From the NCBI GenBank assembly GCA_013388985.1, contig JACAEF010000050.1, positions 16,610-80,609 on the forward strand: a stretch of DNA of 64,000 bases, given 5' to 3'. A program made the position numbers and the translations under genes. The notes under the pieces are model-generated. The model was not told the DNA's origin, did no database searches, and saw only the letters and a program-made list of their open reading frames with translations. Shown piece after piece: positions 55,218 through 63,678 of the stretch. Every line of letters starts with the position of its first letter. The stretch's first letter is position 1. Source of the DNA: Rhodocyclaceae bacterium (GTDB lineage Bacteria; Pseudomonadota; Gammaproteobacteria; Burkholderiales; Rhodocyclaceae).

Positions 55218-56495
55218 ATGACCCGCAACGAAGCCCTATTCGCCCGTGCCCAGAAAACCATCCCCGGCGGCGTCAATTCCCCGGTGCGCGCCTTCCGCTC
55301 CGTCGGCGGCGTGCCGCCCTTCTTCGCGCGCGGCGAGGGCGCCAGCGTCTGGGATGCCGATGGCAGGCGCTACCTCGACTACGTCGGCTCGTGGGGGCCG
55401 CTGATCCTCGGCCACGCCGATCCGGACACCGTGCGGGCGGTGCAGGAGGCGGCCGCGAAGGGACTCTCTTTCGGCGCGCCGACCGAGGCCGAGATCGAGC
55501 TCGCCGAGCTGCTGGTCGCCCGCGTGCCGAGCATGGACATGGTGCGCCTCGTCTCCTCCGGCACCGAGGCGACGATGAGCGCGATTCGTCTCGCGCGCGG
55601 CTACACCGGCCGTGACATGCTGGTGAAGTTCGAAGGCTGCTATCACGGTCATGCCGACAGCCTGCTGGTCAAGGCCGGCTCCGGCATGCTGACTTTCGGC
55701 AATCCGTCCTCCGCCGGCGTGCCGGCCGATCTGGCCAAGCACACGCTGGTGCTCGACTACAACGACGCGCAGCAGCTTAGCGACGCCTTCTCCCAGCACG
55801 GCGACAAGATCGCCTGCGTGATCGTCGAGCCGGTGGCCGGCAACATGAACCTCGTCGCGCCGAAGCCTGAGTTCCTGCAGACGATGCGCGAGCTGTGCAC
55901 CAAGCATGGCGCGGTGCTGATCTTCGACGAGGTGATGACCGGCTTTCGCGTCGGCCCACAGTCGGCGCAGGGGCTCTATGGCATCACGCCGGATCTGTCG
56001 ACCTTCGGCAAGGTGGTCGGCGGTGGCATGCCGCTGGGCGCCTTCGGCGGCCGGCGCGAGATCATGGAAAAGATCGCTCCGCTCGGCCCCGTCTATCAGG
56101 CCGGCACGCTGTCGGGCAATCCGCTCTCGGTCGCCGCCGGGCTGGTGACGCTGAAGAAGATCGCCACGCCTGGTTTCTATGAGGCGCTGACGGCGAAGAC
56201 CCGGGCGCTGGTCGAGGGGCTCGTCGCCGCGGCGAGAAAGCACGGCGTGGCCTTCAGTGCGCAGTCGATCGGCGGCATGTTCGGCATTTATTTCGCAGCG
56301 TCCTGCCCGAGCTCCTACGCCGAGGTGATGGCGACGGACAAAGACGCCTTCAACCGCTTCTTCCACGCGATGCTGGAAGCAGGCGTGTATCTGGCGCCCT
56401 CGGCCTTCGAGGCCGGGTTCGTCTCGGCGGCGCACACGGACGCCGACATCGCGGCGACGGTCGCGGCGGCCGAGGCGGTGTTCGCGGGCGGATGA
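55218..56495 (+). CDS. hemL: Glutamate-1-semialdehyde 2,1-aminomutase HemL
   Basis: 425 residues, PLP-dependent. It makes 5-aminolevulinate from glutamate-1-semialdehyde in the C5 haem pathway. The opening [52 protein letters not shown] and the PLP-lysine region [18 protein letters not shown] are diagnostic. The association thiD-thiE-hemL is common in Betaproteobacteria. Its stop TGA begins a dispersed repeat that leads to the next gene. Confidence 0.98.
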   Translation: MTRNEALFARAQKTIPGGVNSPVRAFRSVGGVPPFFARGEGASVWDADGRRYLDYVGSWGPLILGHADPDTVRAVQEAAAKGLSFGAPTEAEIELAELLVARVPSMDMVRLVSSGTEATMSAIRLARGYTGRDMLVKFEGCYHGHADSLLVKAGSGMLTFGNPSSAGVPADLAKHTLVLDYNDAQQLSDAFSQHGDKIACVIVEPVAGNMNLVAPKPEFLQTMRELCTKHGAVLIFDEVMTGFRVGPQSAQGLYGITPDLSTFGKVVGGGMPLGAFGGRREIMEKIAPLGPVYQAGTLSGNPLSVAAGLVTLKKIATPGFYEALTAKTRALVEGLVAAARKHGVAFSAQSIGGMFGIYFAASCPSSYAEVMATDKDAFNRFFHAMLEAGVYLAPSAFEAGFVSAAHTDADIAATVAAAEAVFAGG

Positions 56496-56519
56496 AAGTC
56501 GGCGCTGGCGGGACGGCAC
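56495..56519 (+). repeat. Dispersed 25-bp repeat, short form (hemL stop to GGDEF-EAL start)
   Basis: Exact consensus copy starting at the last base of the hemL stop (TGAAAGTCGG) and ending six bases before the next ATG, filling the intergenic gap as after argS and ubiT. Confidence 0.9.
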
Positions 56520-56525
56520 ACTGCC

Positions 56526-58112
56526 ATGTTCAGCCTGACGCGCTACTTCTCGACGCTATCCTTCATCTTCATCGCGCTGGCGGGCGGCCTGGTCGGTGCC
56601 TATTTCGAAAGCGAAGCGGTGCGCAACGCCGTGTTCGCGGTGCTGACACTGCTGTTTTTGTTCCAGCTCCTGATCGTGCGCCGCGCCCAGGGCATCCTCG
56701 ACCAGCAGAGCCAGGCGCTCGAGGCGGCGAACCGCGAGCTCGATCAGCGCGTCCAGCAACGCACCCAGGAATTGCAAGCCGAGGTGATCGAACGGCGCAA
56801 TGCCGAAGCGCGTCTCGAACACCTCGCCCATCACGATCCGCTCACCGGCCTGCCGAACCGGCTGATGTTCATCGAGACGCTGAAGCACAGCATCGCGCTG
56901 GCCGCGCGAGGAGAGCGCCGGCTGGCGGTGCTGTTCATCGATCTCGACCGCTTCAAGGAGGTGAATGACACGCTCGGTCACGCGGTCGGCGACGAGCTGC
57001 TGATCGCCGTGGCGCATCGTCTGGTCGGCCATCTGCGCAGCTCGGACACGCTGGCGCGCCTCGGTGGCGATGAGTTCGTCTGTGTCATCGAGGATGTGCG
57101 CGACTCCACGGAAGCCGGACGGGTGGCGGAAAAACTGCTCGCTGTGCTCGGCCAGCCGTTCGACATCCTCGAACACGAGCTGTTCGTCTCGGCCAGCATC
57201 GGCATCTGCCTGTATCCGGACGACGGCACGGACGTGGAGTCGCTGGTGCGCAATGCCGACACGGCGATGTATCAGGCCAAGGCCGTGGGCCGCGGCTGCA
57301 GTCATTTCTACTCGCCGGAGATGACCGCCTACGCGCGCGAGCGCAACCGCTTGGAAACCCTGCTGCGCAAGGCCATCGAGGCCGGCGAGCTGGCCGTGTA
57401 TTACCAGATGAAAGTCTCGCCGGAGGGCCGGCCGACCGGCGCCGAGGCCCTGCTGCGCTGGCACAGCGCCGAACTGGGCGAGGTCGCGCCGGTGCGCTTC
57501 ATTCCGCTCGCCGAGGAAACCGGCATCATCGTGCCGCTCGGCGAATGGATCCTGCGCCAGGTCTGCCGGCAGATCGTCGCCTGGCGCGCGGCCGGGCTGG
57601 CGATCCCGAAGGTGGCGGTAAACCTCTCGGTCAAGCAGATCGAGCGCATCGACGTCGTCGCGCTGGTGCGCGCGGTGCTGGCGGAAAGCGGCCTGGAAGC
57701 GGCGGCGCTCGAGCTCGAGATCACCGAATCGGTGATCATGAACATCGGCGACGTGCTGTCGATCCTCGACGATCTCCATCGGCTCGGCGTCCATCTGGCG
57801 ATCGACGATTTCGGCACCGGCTACTCTTCGCTGTCCTATCTGAAAAAGCTGCCCGTCAATACCCTCAAGATCGACCGCGCCTTCGTCGTCGGCATCGGCG
57901 AGCAAAGCGGTGACGAAGCGATCATCGATACCATCGTCTCGCTCGCCCGCAGCCTGGGGCTGACGACCGTCGCCGAGGGCGTCGACAGCCCGGCGCAACT
58001 CGCCTATCTCAAGGCGCTCGGCTGTGATGAAATCCAGGGCTATTACTTCAGCGAGCCGCTGGCGGCCGACGCCTTCGCCGAGCACTGGCGCAACTTGACG
58101 GCATCGCACTAA
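56526..58112 (+). CDS. Membrane-anchored GGDEF-EAL c-di-GMP protein
   Basis: 528 residues. Two N-terminal hydrophobic helices (about 9-27 and 36-52), a coiled coil (QSQALEAANRELDQRVQQRT...), then GGDEF with HDPLTGLPNRL and RLGGDEFVCV, and EAL with [42 protein letters not shown] and VAEGVD. Both active-site sets are intact, so it could make and degrade c-di-GMP. No separate sensory domain is visible; the short periplasmic loop is too small for ligand binding. Starts just after a dispersed repeat following hemL. Confidence 0.93.
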   Translation: MFSLTRYFSTLSFIFIALAGGLVGAYFESEAVRNAVFAVLTLLFLFQLLIVRRAQGILDQQSQALEAANRELDQRVQQRTQELQAEVIERRNAEARLEHLAHHDPLTGLPNRLMFIETLKHSIALAARGERRLAVLFIDLDRFKEVNDTLGHAVGDELLIAVAHRLVGHLRSSDTLARLGGDEFVCVIEDVRDSTEAGRVAEKLLAVLGQPFDILEHELFVSASIGICLYPDDGTDVESLVRNADTAMYQAKAVGRGCSHFYSPEMTAYARERNRLETLLRKAIEAGELAVYYQMKVSPEGRPTGAEALLRWHSAELGEVAPVRFIPLAEETGIIVPLGEWILRQVCRQIVAWRAAGLAIPKVAVNLSVKQIERIDVVALVRAVLAESGLEAAALELEITESVIMNIGDVLSILDDLHRLGVHLAIDDFGTGYSSLSYLKKLPVNTLKIDRAFVVGIGEQSGDEAIIDTIVSLARSLGLTTVAEGVDSPAQLAYLKALGCDEIQGYYFSEPLAADAFAEHWRNLTASH

Positions 58113-58126
58113 ACTTCCACGTTTGC

Positions 58127-58151
58127 GTGCCGTCTTACCAGCGCCGACTTT
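58127..58151 (-). repeat. Dispersed 25-bp repeat, short form (intergenic, before export operon)
   Basis: GTGCCGTCTTACCAGCG then CCGACTTT in the 54-bp gap between the GGDEF-EAL gene and the membrane fusion protein gene; it ends 15 bp before that start. Confidence 0.87.
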
Positions 58152-58166
58152 CCGAGAGCATCGACA

Positions 58167-59321
58167 ATGTCCCCATTATTGCGCCGCTTCCTCTTCATTG
58201 CCATCGTGCTGGCGATCATCGCCGCCGCGATCGTTTGGCTCACCCGTCCGAAGCCGGTCCCGGTGCGCCTTTACACCGTCGCCGCTGGCCTGGTCGAGGC
58301 CACGCTCGCCAACACGCGTGCCGGTTCCGTCGAAGCCTGCCAGCGCACCAAGCTGTCGACGATCCTCGGCGGACGCATCGAAAGCCTGAGCGTCAAGGAG
58401 GGCGACCACGTCGAAGCCGGCCAGGTGCTGATGCGCCTGTGGCGCGACGATCTCGCCGCCCGCGTGCAGGTGGCCGAGGCGCAGCTCGCCACCGCGCAAA
58501 GCCGCGCCAATGAAGCCTGCACCGTCGCCGACAATGCCGAGCGCGAGGCCGAGCGGCAGGAGGCGCTCGCGGCGAAGGGCTTCATCTCCTCCTCGCGTGC
58601 CGATTCTGCACGCACCGATGCCAAGGCGCGGCGCACCGCCTGTGTCAGCGCGAAAAAGGACATCGTCACCGCCGAGCGCCAGCTCGCCGCCGCGCGCGCC
58701 GATCTGGGCCGCACCGTGATCACGGCGCCCTTCGCCGGCACGGTCGCCAAGATCGTCGGCGAGGTGGGCGAATACTCGACCCCCTCGCCGCCCGGCGTGC
58801 CGACCCCGCCGGCGATCGACCTGATCGACGATGCCTGCCTCTACGTCAAGGCGCCGATGGACGAGCTCGACGCGCCGAAAATCCATGCCGGACAGACGGT
58901 GCGCATCCGCCTCGACGCCTATCCGAACCGCGTATTCGAAGGCCGCGTGCGGCGCGTCGCCCCGTATGTGACGGCCGTCGAGAAACAGGCGCGCACCGTC
59001 GATGTCGAGGTCGATTTCGCCGATCCGGCCGCGGCGAAAGGGCTCCTGGTGGGCTACAGCGCCGATGTCGAAATCCTGCTCGACGCCCGCGACGGCGTGC
59101 TGCGCATCCCCACCGCCGCGCTGCAGGAAGGCAACCGCGTGCTGCGCGTCGATGCCGATGGCAGGCTCGAAGCGCGTCATATCCAGCCGGGGCTCGCCAA
59201 CTGGGAATGGACCGAAGTGCGTGAAGGGCTCTCGGCCGGCGACCGTATCGTGCTCTCGCTCGAAAAGGAAGGCGTCAAGCCCGGCGCCCAGGTCGTCGAA
59301 GAGAAGACGGCAGCCAAGTGA
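58167..59321 (+). CDS. Periplasmic adaptor (HlyD/MacA-like membrane fusion protein)
   Basis: 384 residues: an N-terminal membrane anchor (LLRRFLFIAIVLAIIAAAIVWL), then a lipoyl-like barrel half (GGRIESLSVKEGDHVEAGQVL), an alpha-helical hairpin (VAEAQLATAQSRANEACTV), the second lipoyl half (VITAPFAGTVAKIVGEVGEY) and beta-barrel parts ending VLRVDADGRLEARHI. It would connect an inner-membrane ABC exporter with an outer-membrane channel. First gene of a four-gene MacAB-like operon. No outer-membrane TolC homologue is encoded in view. Confidence 0.92.
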   Translation: MSPLLRRFLFIAIVLAIIAAAIVWLTRPKPVPVRLYTVAAGLVEATLANTRAGSVEACQRTKLSTILGGRIESLSVKEGDHVEAGQVLMRLWRDDLAARVQVAEAQLATAQSRANEACTVADNAEREAERQEALAAKGFISSSRADSARTDAKARRTACVSAKKDIVTAERQLAAARADLGRTVITAPFAGTVAKIVGEVGEYSTPSPPGVPTPPAIDLIDDACLYVKAPMDELDAPKIHAGQTVRIRLDAYPNRVFEGRVRRVAPYVTAVEKQARTVDVEVDFADPAAAKGLLVGYSADVEILLDARDGVLRIPTAALQEGNRVLRVDADGRLEARHIQPGLANWEWTEVREGLSAGDRIVLSLEKEGVKPGAQVVEEKTAAK

Positions 59322-60001
59322 TGCCGCTCATCGAACTTTCCGGCATCGAGCGCGTCTTCCGGCTCGGCGACAGCGTGGTGCATGCGCTGGCGAACCTCGA
59401 TCTCAGCATAGAGGCGGGCGAATATGTGGCCGTGATGGGCGCCTCGGGTTCGGGCAAGTCGACCTTGCTCAATCTGCTGGGTCTGCTCGACCGTCCCGAT
59501 GCCGGCCGTTACCGGCTCGAAGGGCGCGACGTCACCACGCTCACCGCCGACGAGCAGGCGCGCGTGCGGCGCGAGAAGATCGGCTTCGTGTTCCAGAGCT
59601 TCCATCTCGTGCCGCGGCTCACCGCCGCCGAGAACATCGCGCTGCCGCTGATGCTCGCCGGCGTGCCGCCCTCCGAGCGCGCAAAGCGGGTCGAAAAAGC
59701 GCTCGCCGACTTTGGTCTCGCCCAGCGTGCCGACCATCGTCCCGATCAGCTTTCCGGCGGCCAGCGCCAGCGCGTCGCGATCGCGCGCGCGACGATCATG
59801 CGCCCGGCGCTGATCCTCGCCGACGAGCCGACCGGCAATCTCGACCGTGCCACCGGCGAGGAAGTCGTCCATCTGCTCGAATCGCTCAATGCCGGCGGCG
59901 TCACCCTGATCCTGGTGACGCACGATGCCTCGCTCGGCAGCCGCGCGCGCCGGCGCATCGTGATGCAGGACGGCCGCAAGATCATCGATGAAGCCCTCTG
60001 A
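59321..60001 (+). CDS. ABC exporter ATPase (MacB/LolD type)
   Basis: 226 residues from ATG 59321 (TGATG overlap with the adaptor). Walker A is MGASGSGKSTLL, the signature LSGGQRQRVAIARA, Walker B LILADEPTGNLD, and the H-loop in VTHDASL. Members of this group energise FtsX-fold permeases without moving substrate through a channel. It is followed by a permease overlapping by 14 bp. With two different permeases in the operon, the complex is probably one ATPase pair with a heterodimer of permeases. Confidence 0.95.
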   Translation: MPLIELSGIERVFRLGDSVVHALANLDLSIEAGEYVAVMGASGSGKSTLLNLLGLLDRPDAGRYRLEGRDVTTLTADEQARVRREKIGFVFQSFHLVPRLTAAENIALPLMLAGVPPSERAKRVEKALADFGLAQRADHRPDQLSGGQRQRVAIARATIMRPALILADEPTGNLDRATGEEVVHLLESLNAGGVTLILVTHDASLGSRARRRIVMQDGRKIIDEAL

Positions 60002-61190
60002 CACATTGCGCTTCGCGACACGGGCCGCGCTCGGCACCCCGCTGCGCGCGGCCCTGATGGTGCTGGCGATGGCGATCGGTGTGGCCGCCGTCGTGGTGCT
60101 GACCGCGCTGGGCGATGGCGCGCGCCGCTACGTCGTCAACGAATTCGCCTCGCTCGGCAGCAGCCTGGTGATCGTCCTGCCCGGCCGTTCCGAGACCGGC
60201 GGCTTCAACCCGGTGAATGCGATCACCAGCACGCCGCGCGACCTCACGGTCGACGATGCCCAGGCGCTCACGCGCGCTCCCGCCGTGCAGCGGGTGGCGC
60301 CCATCGCCGTCGGCACCTCCGAAGCGGTCTGGAACGGCAAGCTGCGCGACGTCACGCTCGTCGGCACCACGGCGGATTACCTCGAGCTGCGCCGCATGGA
60401 GCTCGCGCAGGGCCGCTTTCTGCCGCGCGAGGAGCCGAATGCCGCCGTCGCGGTGATCGGCGCGAAGATTCAAAGTGAATTGTTCGGCGCCACACCGGCG
60501 CTCGGCCAGGTCCTGCGGATCGGCGACCGGCGCGTGCGCGTCATCGGCGTGCTGGCGCAAAGCGGCCAGGGCCTGGGCATGAACGCGGACGAGGTCGTCA
60601 TCCTGCCGGTGGCGGTAGCGCAGGCGATGTTCAACTCGAACACGCTCTTCCGCATCCTCGTCGAAGCGAAGGAGCGCTCGCTGATCGAGCCGGCGAAGGC
60701 GCAGACCCTCGCCATCCTCAAGGCGCGCCACGACGGCGAGGAGGATGTCACGGTGATCACCCAGGACGCCGTGCTCGCCACCTTCGATCGCATCCTCTCG
60801 ACGCTCACCTATGGCGTGGCCGGCATCGCCGCGATCAGCCTCTCGGTCGCCGGCATCCTGGTCATGAACGTGATGCTCGTCGCCGTCACGCAAAGAACGG
60901 CAGAGATCGGCCTCATGAAAGCGCTCGGCGCCGAAGGGCGAATGATCCGCAACGCCTTCCTGACCGAAGCGGCGCTCCTGTCGGCGGCGGGCGCCGTCGC
61001 CGGCTTCCTGCTCGGCCAGGCCGGGGCCTTCGTGCTGCGCACGGCGGTCAAGGTGCTGCCGGCCTATCCGCCCGACTGGGCGGTGATCGCCGCCCTCGCC
61101 ACCGCGCTCGCCACCGGCCTCGTGTTCGGCGTCATGCCGGCCAATCGCGCCGCGCGGCTCGATCCGGTCGATGCGCTGGCGAAACGCTGA
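59988..61190 (+). CDS. ABC exporter permease 1 (MacB-type FtsX fold)
   Basis: 400 residues: first membrane helix near residues 20-40 (LMVLAMAIGVAAVVVLTALGDGAR), a large periplasmic domain (about 45-270) and three C-terminal helices. The mechanotransmission signature EIGLMKALGAEGRMI and the terminal PANRAARLDPVDAL are clear. Substrate unknown. It is separated from its sister permease (61855) by a higBA module of about 660 bp. Confidence 0.94.
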   Translation: MKPSDTLRFATRAALGTPLRAALMVLAMAIGVAAVVVLTALGDGARRYVVNEFASLGSSLVIVLPGRSETGGFNPVNAITSTPRDLTVDDAQALTRAPAVQRVAPIAVGTSEAVWNGKLRDVTLVGTTADYLELRRMELAQGRFLPREEPNAAVAVIGAKIQSELFGATPALGQVLRIGDRRVRVIGVLAQSGQGLGMNADEVVILPVAVAQAMFNSNTLFRILVEAKERSLIEPAKAQTLAILKARHDGEEDVTVITQDAVLATFDRILSTLTYGVAGIAAISLSVAGILVMNVMLVAVTQRTAEIGLMKALGAEGRMIRNAFLTEAALLSAAGAVAGFLLGQAGAFVLRTAVKVLPAYPPDWAVIAALATALATGLVFGVMPANRAARLDPVDALAKR

Positions 61191-61195
61191 TGCGC

Positions 61196-61234
61196 TTGAC
61201 AGATTCCGTGTCGCGGAACATCATGCCTCATGAT
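61196..61234 (+). promoter_or_regulatory. higBA promoter with two operator palindromes
   Basis: TTGACA (61196-61201), 17-bp spacer, CATCAT (61219-61224). In the spacer TTCCG-N5-CGGAA (61204-61218); over the -10 and start codon, ATCATG-CCT-CATGAT (61220-61234), a perfect 6-bp inverted repeat. Transcription would begin at about the higB start codon, so the mRNA may be leaderless. Fits autorepression by HigA. Confidence 0.65.
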
Positions 61235-61508
61235 TCGCTCTTTTGCCTGTGCCGATACCGAGGCGCTTTTTCATAGCCGGCCGGTGCCGCGTTTTGCCAG
61301 CATCGAACGCATCGCGCGGCGCAAGCTGCTGCAAATTCACGCGGCGACCGAATTGGCGAACCTGCGCATTCCGCCCGGCAATCGGCTGGAAGCGCTCAAG
61401 GGCGACCGCAAAGGGCAGCACAGCATCCGCATCAACGACCAATGGCGCGTCTGCTTCGTTTGGCGCAAGGACGGCGCGCACCGGGTCGAGATCGTGGACT
61501 ACCACTAG
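61230..61508 (+). CDS. higB: HigB-type toxin (RelE superfamily)
   Basis: 92 residues. The opening IRSFACADTEALFHSR is the HigB family start, followed by FASIERIARRKLLQIHAAT, LRIPPGNRLEALKGDRKGQHSIRINDQWRVCF (given here in pieces) and the C-terminal VEIVDYH. Predicted ribosome-dependent mRNA nuclease. The toxin precedes the antitoxin, as usual in higBA. Located between two permease genes of one exporter operon. Confidence 0.94.
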   Translation: MIRSFACADTEALFHSRPVPRFASIERIARRKLLQIHAATELANLRIPPGNRLEALKGDRKGQHSIRINDQWRVCFVWRKDGAHRVEIVDYH

Positions 61509-61519
61509 ACGAGGAAACC

Positions 61520-61825
61520 ATGGAAAAACTGCTCGACGAAATTCATCCCGGCGAAATCCTGTTGGAGGAATTCATGAAGCCGCTGGGCATCACGGCGCGC
61601 CAACTGGCGTCGGACATCGACGTCTCGCCCAGTCGCATTAGCGAAATCGTGCATGGCCGCCGTCCGATCACGGCCGACACGGCCTTGCGGCTGGGACTTT
61701 ATTTCGGCATGGAGCCGCGCTTCTGGATCAACCTGCAGGCGGAGTACGACATGCGTATCGCGATCCGCGAGCTACGCGACCGTCTCGCTCCGCGCATCCG
61801 GACCTTGCATCCCGCTGCTGCTTGA
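61520..61825 (+). CDS. higA: HigA-type antitoxin (XRE helix-turn-helix)
   Basis: 101 residues from ATG 61520 with an AGGAAAC site. The opening IHPGEILLEEFMKPLGITARQLASDI and the HTH ISEIVHGRRPITADTALRLGLYFG are the HigA signature (described in parts). It should neutralise HigB and repress the promoter at 61196. An in-frame ATG at 61442 lies within higB. The second permease starts 29 bp after its stop. Confidence 0.95.
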   Translation: MEKLLDEIHPGEILLEEFMKPLGITARQLASDIDVSPSRISEIVHGRRPITADTALRLGLYFGMEPRFWINLQAEYDMRIAIRELRDRLAPRIRTLHPAAA

Positions 61826-61854
61826 GCCTCACATCCGGCTGGTGAATCCGTTCG

Positions 61855-63054
61855 ATGCGTCCCGCTGATCTGGCGACCCTCTCCACCCGCGCGCTGACCG
61901 CCCACCGGCTGAGGAGTTTCCTTACGCTCCTGGGCATCGCCGTCGGCATCGCCGCGGTGATCCTGCTCACCAGCATCGGCGAGGGCGTGCATCGCTTCGT
62001 GCTGGGCGAATTCACGCAGTTCGGCACGAATGTGATCGAGATCGCGCCGGGCAAGACCCGCGCTTCCGGCGGGCCGGGGGGGCTACAGACCACCGTGCGG
62101 CTCCTCACACTCGAGGACGCCGAGGCGCTCGCGCGCGTGCCGGGCATCGTTGCGGTGACGCCGAACGTCTGGGGCAATTCGGAAGTGTCGGCGAATGGCC
62201 GCCTGCGCCGCACCACCGTGCAGGGGGTCGGCCCCGGCACGCTCGAGATCATGAAGCTCACGGTGCAAAGCGGCAGCTTCCTGCCGGGAGAGGCGTTCGC
62301 GCAGGCGCGGCCGCTCGCGGTGCTCGGCCCGAAGCTCAAGCAGGAACTCTTTGGCAGCGAGAATGCGCTCGGCCAGCGCATCCGTATCGGCGGCATGCAG
62401 TTTCGCATCGTCGGCGTCGTCGCCCCAAAGGGCCAGTTCCTCGGCATGGACCTCGACGACACGGTGTTCATCCCGACCGCGCGGGCGCTCGAACTCTACA
62501 ACCGCGAAGGGCTGATGCGCATCCATCTCACCTACCGCGAAGGGCTGGCCGCCGCCGATGTCGCTGCCGCGGTAAAGTCGGCGCTGGCGGCACGGCACGG
62601 GCGCGAGGATTTCACGCTGACCACGCAGGAAGACATGCTGAGGACGCTCTCGAAGATCCTCAACGTGCTGACGATGGCGGTCGGCGCCCTGGGCGGCATC
62701 TCGCTCCTGGTCGGCGCGGTCGGCATCGTCACGATTCAAACCATCGCGGTCGCCGAGCGCACGCACGAGATCGGCCTCTTAAAGGCACTCGGCGCCCGTG
62801 AGCGCACCATTCTCGGCCTCTTTCTATCGGAGGCGGTCGCGCTCGCGGCCCTGGGGGGCGTGCTGGGCCTCATGCTCGGCATCGGCATCGCCGAGCTCGC
62901 GCACCTCGTTTTCCCGGCGCTGCCGGTGCAGACGCCGCTTTCATTCGTCCTACTCGCCGAGGGCGTGGCAGTCGTGATCGGGCTCTTGGCTGGCGTGCTG
63001 CCGGCCCGCAATGCGGCCCGGCTCGATCCGGTGGAAGCGCTGCGGGCGGAGTAG
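61855..63054 (+). CDS. ABC exporter permease 2 (MacB-type FtsX fold)
   Basis: 399 residues, sister of permease 1 with the same layout: first helix (FLTLLGIAVGIAAVILL), periplasmic domain, and EIGLLKALGARERTILGL before the last helices, ending PARNAARLDPVEALRAE. It presumably pairs with permease 1. Residues 240-248 (VKSALAARH) overlap a near-consensus dispersed repeat sequence (62574-62598), in a different reading frame from other coding copies and without changing length relative to permease 1. No TolC-like gene follows. Confidence 0.93.
   Translation: MRPADLATLSTRALTAHRLRSFLTLLGIAVGIAAVILLTSIGEGVHRFVLGEFTQFGTNVIEIAPGKTRASGGPGGLQTTVRLLTLEDAEALARVPGIVAVTPNVWGNSEVSANGRLRRTTVQGVGPGTLEIMKLTVQSGSFLPGEAFAQARPLAVLGPKLKQELFGSENALGQRIRIGGMQFRIVGVVAPKGQFLGMDLDDTVFIPTARALELYNREGLMRIHLTYREGLAAADVAAAVKSALAARHGREDFTLTTQEDMLRTLSKILNVLTMAVGALGGISLLVGAVGIVTIQTIAVAERTHEIGLLKALGARERTILGLFLSEAVALAALGGVLGLMLGIGIAELAHLVFPALPVQTPLSFVLLAEGVAVVIGLLAGVLPARNAARLDPVEALRAE
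62574..62598 (+). repeat. Repeat-like sequence in permease 2
   Basis: AAAGTCGGCGCTGGCGG then CACGGCAC, one change from consensus, read V-K-S-A-L-A-A-R-H. Permease 1 has a similar peptide at the aligned place, so this may be chance or conversion rather than insertion. Confidence 0.5.
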
Positions 63055-63073
63055 GCGGAAATTGCACGAGAGA

Positions 63074-63091
63074 GTGCTACCATGGTGACAC
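63074..63091. promoter_or_regulatory. Putative operator of the second toxin-antitoxin pair
   Basis: GTGCT-ACCATGGT-GACAC, an 8-bp perfect core palindrome with matching outer GTG/CAC, 17 bp before the antitoxin ATG. Consistent with autorepression by a ribbon-helix-helix antitoxin. Confidence 0.5.
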
Positions 63092-63108
63092 TGATCGAAG
63101 GGTAAATC

Positions 63109-63393
63109 ATGACCACCACGTCCCTGAAACTTCCTGCCGAGTTGAAACAGCGTGCCGCCAATGTTGCCAGCCAGTTGGGCATCTCGACCCATGCCTTCAT
63201 GATCGGCGCCATCGAGCAGGCCGCCATTGCCGCCGAACGCCGCGCGCGGTTGTTGGCCGAGGCGAGTGAGGCGCGGCATGAAATGCTCGAATCCGGTAAA
63301 GGGTTCGACGCCGAAGAAGTCCATGCCTATCTGGAAGCCAAGGTTTCCGGCAAACCTGCTGGCAGGCCAAAAGCACGTGCATGGCGCGGCTGA
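63109..63393 (+). CDS. Ribbon-helix-helix antitoxin
   Basis: 94 residues. The opening TTTSLKLPAELKQRAANVASQLGIS followed by THAFMIGAIEQA is an RHH (CopG/ParD-like) DNA-binding domain, and the charged C-terminus (EEVHAYLEAKVSGKPAG) would wrap the toxin. It overlaps the toxin gene by 13 bp. Preceded by a palindrome at 63074. Together they form a ParDE/RelBE-type pair beside polA. Confidence 0.9.
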   Translation: MTTTSLKLPAELKQRAANVASQLGISTHAFMIGAIEQAAIAAERRARLLAEASEARHEMLESGKGFDAEEVHAYLEAKVSGKPAGRPKARAWRG

Positions 63394-63677
63394 GCTATTC
63401 GAAACGCGCCCTGGCCGACCTCGATCGGCTGACCGATTTTCTGCTGGAATCCGATCCGGGAGCGGCGGCCGAAACCGTCGATCTGATCACGGAAGCCATC
63501 TCCATCCTGAAGCGTCACCCGCAGATAGGGCGCCGGGTCGATGAAGACATTCGCGAGCTGGTGATTTCGCGGGGCAAAACCGGATACCTTGCGCTTTACA
63601 GCTATGAGGAAACCTATGATGCGGTATTGATCCTGGCCGTGCGACACCAACGGGAAGCCGGCTACCGCGACGATTGA
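63381..63677 (+). CDS. ParE/RelE family toxin
   Basis: 98 residues with the ParE-like pattern LSYSKRALADLDRLTDFLLE, ISILKRHPQIGRRVDEDIRELVI, and the C-terminal LILAVRHQREAGY. Whether it attacks gyrase (ParE) or mRNA (RelE) cannot be read from sequence. Translation coupled to the antitoxin by overlap. Converges on polA with 1 bp between. Confidence 0.9.
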   Translation: MARLSYSKRALADLDRLTDFLLESDPGAAAETVDLITEAISILKRHPQIGRRVDEDIRELVISRGKTGYLALYSYEETYDAVLILAVRHQREAGYRDD

Positions 63678-63678
63678 C

